Assembly: GCA_034432855.1 (NCBI GenBank)
Contig: DAOUBA010000071.1
Location: 1 to 57,160, forward strand
Length of the DNA: 57,160 nt
Direction: 5' to 3'
Source of the DNA: DAOUBA01 sp034432855
GTDB taxonomy: Bacteria > Chloroflexota > Anaerolineae > B4-G1
The first letter of the stretch is position 1, and every line of letters starts with the position of its first letter. Below are positions 56,528-57,160 of the stretch, piece after piece. The translations under genes were made by a program, and so were the position numbers. The notes beneath the pieces are model-generated. The model made no database searches and was not told the DNA's origin. It worked only from the letters and a program-made list of their open reading frames with translations.

Positions 56528-56744
56528 GGAGCATGGCTTCGAGTTTGTCGGCTGTCAGTCCACGCGCCACCGCTTTATCACTCACTTCGTCCATCAAGGA
56601 CTTGAGCGACGTCGAACGGGCAAACAGCCCGCGCAGCCAGAGGTTCAGCAACAGCCGCAGTTTCGATTGATCGGCAGCCGGCGCCGAGTGATAAGCCTGT
56701 GCCAGGTCTGCGTCAACCTGCACGGTGATCGTTGCAGTAGTCAT
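56517..56744 (-). CDS. antitoxin-like partner of the PIN toxin
   Basis: Protein of 75 residues: TATITVQVDADLAQAYHSAPAADQSKLRLLLNLWLRGL, a short strand followed by helices as in small ribbon-helix-helix-like antitoxins, then a C-terminal helix TADKLEAMLHAQ. The GGAGGAGTG before ATG 56744 sets the start. Order and overlap mark it as the antitoxin. Confidence 0.78.
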   Translation of the reverse strand: MTTATITVQVDADLAQAYHSAPAADQSKLRLLLNLWLRGLFARSTSLKSLMDEVSDKAVARGLTADKLEAMLHAQ

Positions 56745-56792
56745 CACTCCTCCACTCTCCACTTCTCCCTGCGAGAAGCCGGTTCTCTCCAA

Positions 56793-56822
56793 ATTATACC
56801 ACGATGGCTTCTTCTTCGCCAA
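56793..56822 (-). promoter_or_regulatory. possible promoter of the terminal antitoxin-toxin pair
   Basis: On the minus strand TTGGCG (56822-56817), 18 bp, TATAAT (56798-56793). Confidence 0.5.
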
Positions 56823-56925
56823 GCACTTCGACGCCAGAGGTGACCTCGGTCTTCTTGAGGCAGCCCTGGCACAGATAATAGCGCACGTGATCCACCTTGG
56901 GCTGGCGGCCACCCGCAGGATTCAC
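56794..56925 (-). CDS. possible small CxxC protein
   Basis: A GTG-started frame of 43 codons reads MNPAGGRQPKVDHVRYYLCQGC and ends EVLGEEEAIVV. The composition looks coding and a Cys-x-x-Cys pair is present, but no family is recognised, no ribosome-binding site is seen and the 5' side runs into the repeat cluster. It may be the tail of a gene cut by the repeats. Confidence 0.3.
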   Translation of the reverse strand: MNPAGGRQPKVDHVRYYLCQGCLKKTEVTSGVEVLGEEEAIVV

Positions 56926-56937
56926 ATGCTGCGGTCT

Positions 56938-57032
56938 TTCGGACCGAGAAGCGCCGGAATCCCCATTCCGGCGCGTGCGGAATCATTCCGGCGCGGCCCC
57001 CTCCCACGCCCGCGAATGGGGATTCGCGGGCT
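56938..57032. repeat. second composite palindrome cluster
   Basis: GGTCTTTC...GAGAAGCGCCGGAAT, two palindromes (56951-56974 and 56975-56994), GGCCCCCTCCC, and CCCGCGAAT-GGGG-ATTCGCGGG (57009-57031). Same elements as 53781-53880. Confidence 0.85.
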
Positions 57033-57160
57033 CCAGGAGCCTCCGACCCGACCGGCGACCGGAAAGCCGGCGACCCGAAGACCGGAGACCAGAAGGCCGG
57101 GGACTGGAAGACCGAAGACTGGAGACTGGAAGACTGAAGACTAATGCCCTTTCGGGCTCT
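57031..57160. repeat. GGTCTCCCGGAGCC-type element, copy 3 (long array)
   Basis: CCAGGAGCCTCCGACCCGAC, then about seven GACTGGAAGACCG-like units, then GAAGACTAATGCCCTTTCG up to the window end. Confidence 0.85.

Overview
The window is a 57 kb, roughly 60-65% GC stretch of a bacterial chromosome, most likely from a member of the Chloroflexota (Anaerolineae-like). This assignment is an inference. It rests on a truncated surface protein ending in the LPLVLRN-type tail often seen in that phylum, an unusually long SecA (1085 residues), a eukaryote/archaeal-type prolyl-tRNA synthetase, a RAD55/KaiC-like regulator, and abundant short palindromic and microsatellite-like repeats between and inside genes. 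Sigma-70-type promoters (TTGACA-17-TATAAT class) are easy to see in front of many genes, and several starts look leaderless.

Layout. 1-5.8 kb (minus strand): secA followed by a small regulatory cassette of a winged-helix protein, a RAD55/KaiC-like ATPase, two small membrane proteins and a GAF-domain sensor that runs off the left edge. 5.9-11.6 kb: a receiver-like protein, a lipoprotein alpha/beta hydrolase, a double flavodoxin-fold protein, a CrtI-like FAD oxidoreductase and a Tat-exported flavodoxin. 11.7-15.2 kb: an overlapping operon of mazG-like, metallophosphoesterase, ParB-like and proS genes behind a consensus promoter and a structured leader. 15.4-18.6 kb: an oligopeptide-binding lipoprotein, a duplicated GxxExxY protein and a DUF126 (aconitase X swivel) protein whose first 37 bp are repeated three times. 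18.7-24.6 kb: molybdenum-cofactor genes moaA, moaC, moaD and moaE, interrupted by rsmI, a TGT-family enzyme, an ArmA/RmtB-like 16S rRNA methyltransferase and an XRE-plus-membrane-protein pair. 24.3-27.8 kb: an accessory island of toxin-antitoxin type genes (zinc finger, UPF0175/DUF3368, two HEPN/nucleotidyltransferase pairs) with a truncated beta-helix surface protein and a frameshift. 27.9-31.9 kb: a GldA/GldF/GldG-like ABC system plus a DUF4340 protein. 31.9-34.8 kb: maf and a penicillin-binding protein. 34.8-39.7 kb (minus): radical SAM, PhzF-like, metallo-beta-lactamase-fold and fused peptide-ABC permease genes. 39.7-46.9 kb (minus): a branched-chain amino-acid-type binding lipoprotein, mltG, ruvX, a baseplate-J-like membrane protein and alaS. 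47.1-50.0 kb: a second CrtI-like oxidoreductase and a CrtI phytoene-desaturase-like protein. 50.2-53.7 kb (minus): a sulfur-trafficking operon of an IscS-like protein, an IscU-MIP18 fusion, tusA, a small unknown and a DsrE-type protein, with a YHS protein downstream. 53.9-57.2 kb: a second toxin-antitoxin island (DUF104/PIN, HigBA, antitoxin/PIN) embedded in repeats.

Most notable points: the IscS-like protein lacks both the PLP-binding lysine and the PLP-stacking histidine while keeping the loop cysteine, so it probably is not a desulfurase but an assembly partner for IscU. An ArmA/RmtB/FmrO-family methyltransferase, the type that gives aminoglycoside resistance, sits in an environmental housekeeping context. 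Microsatellite or palindromic repeats have become coding sequence several times: lipoprotein signal peptides, an insertion in an oxidoreductase, and protein C-termini. No rRNA, tRNA, CRISPR array or complete insertion sequence was recognised.
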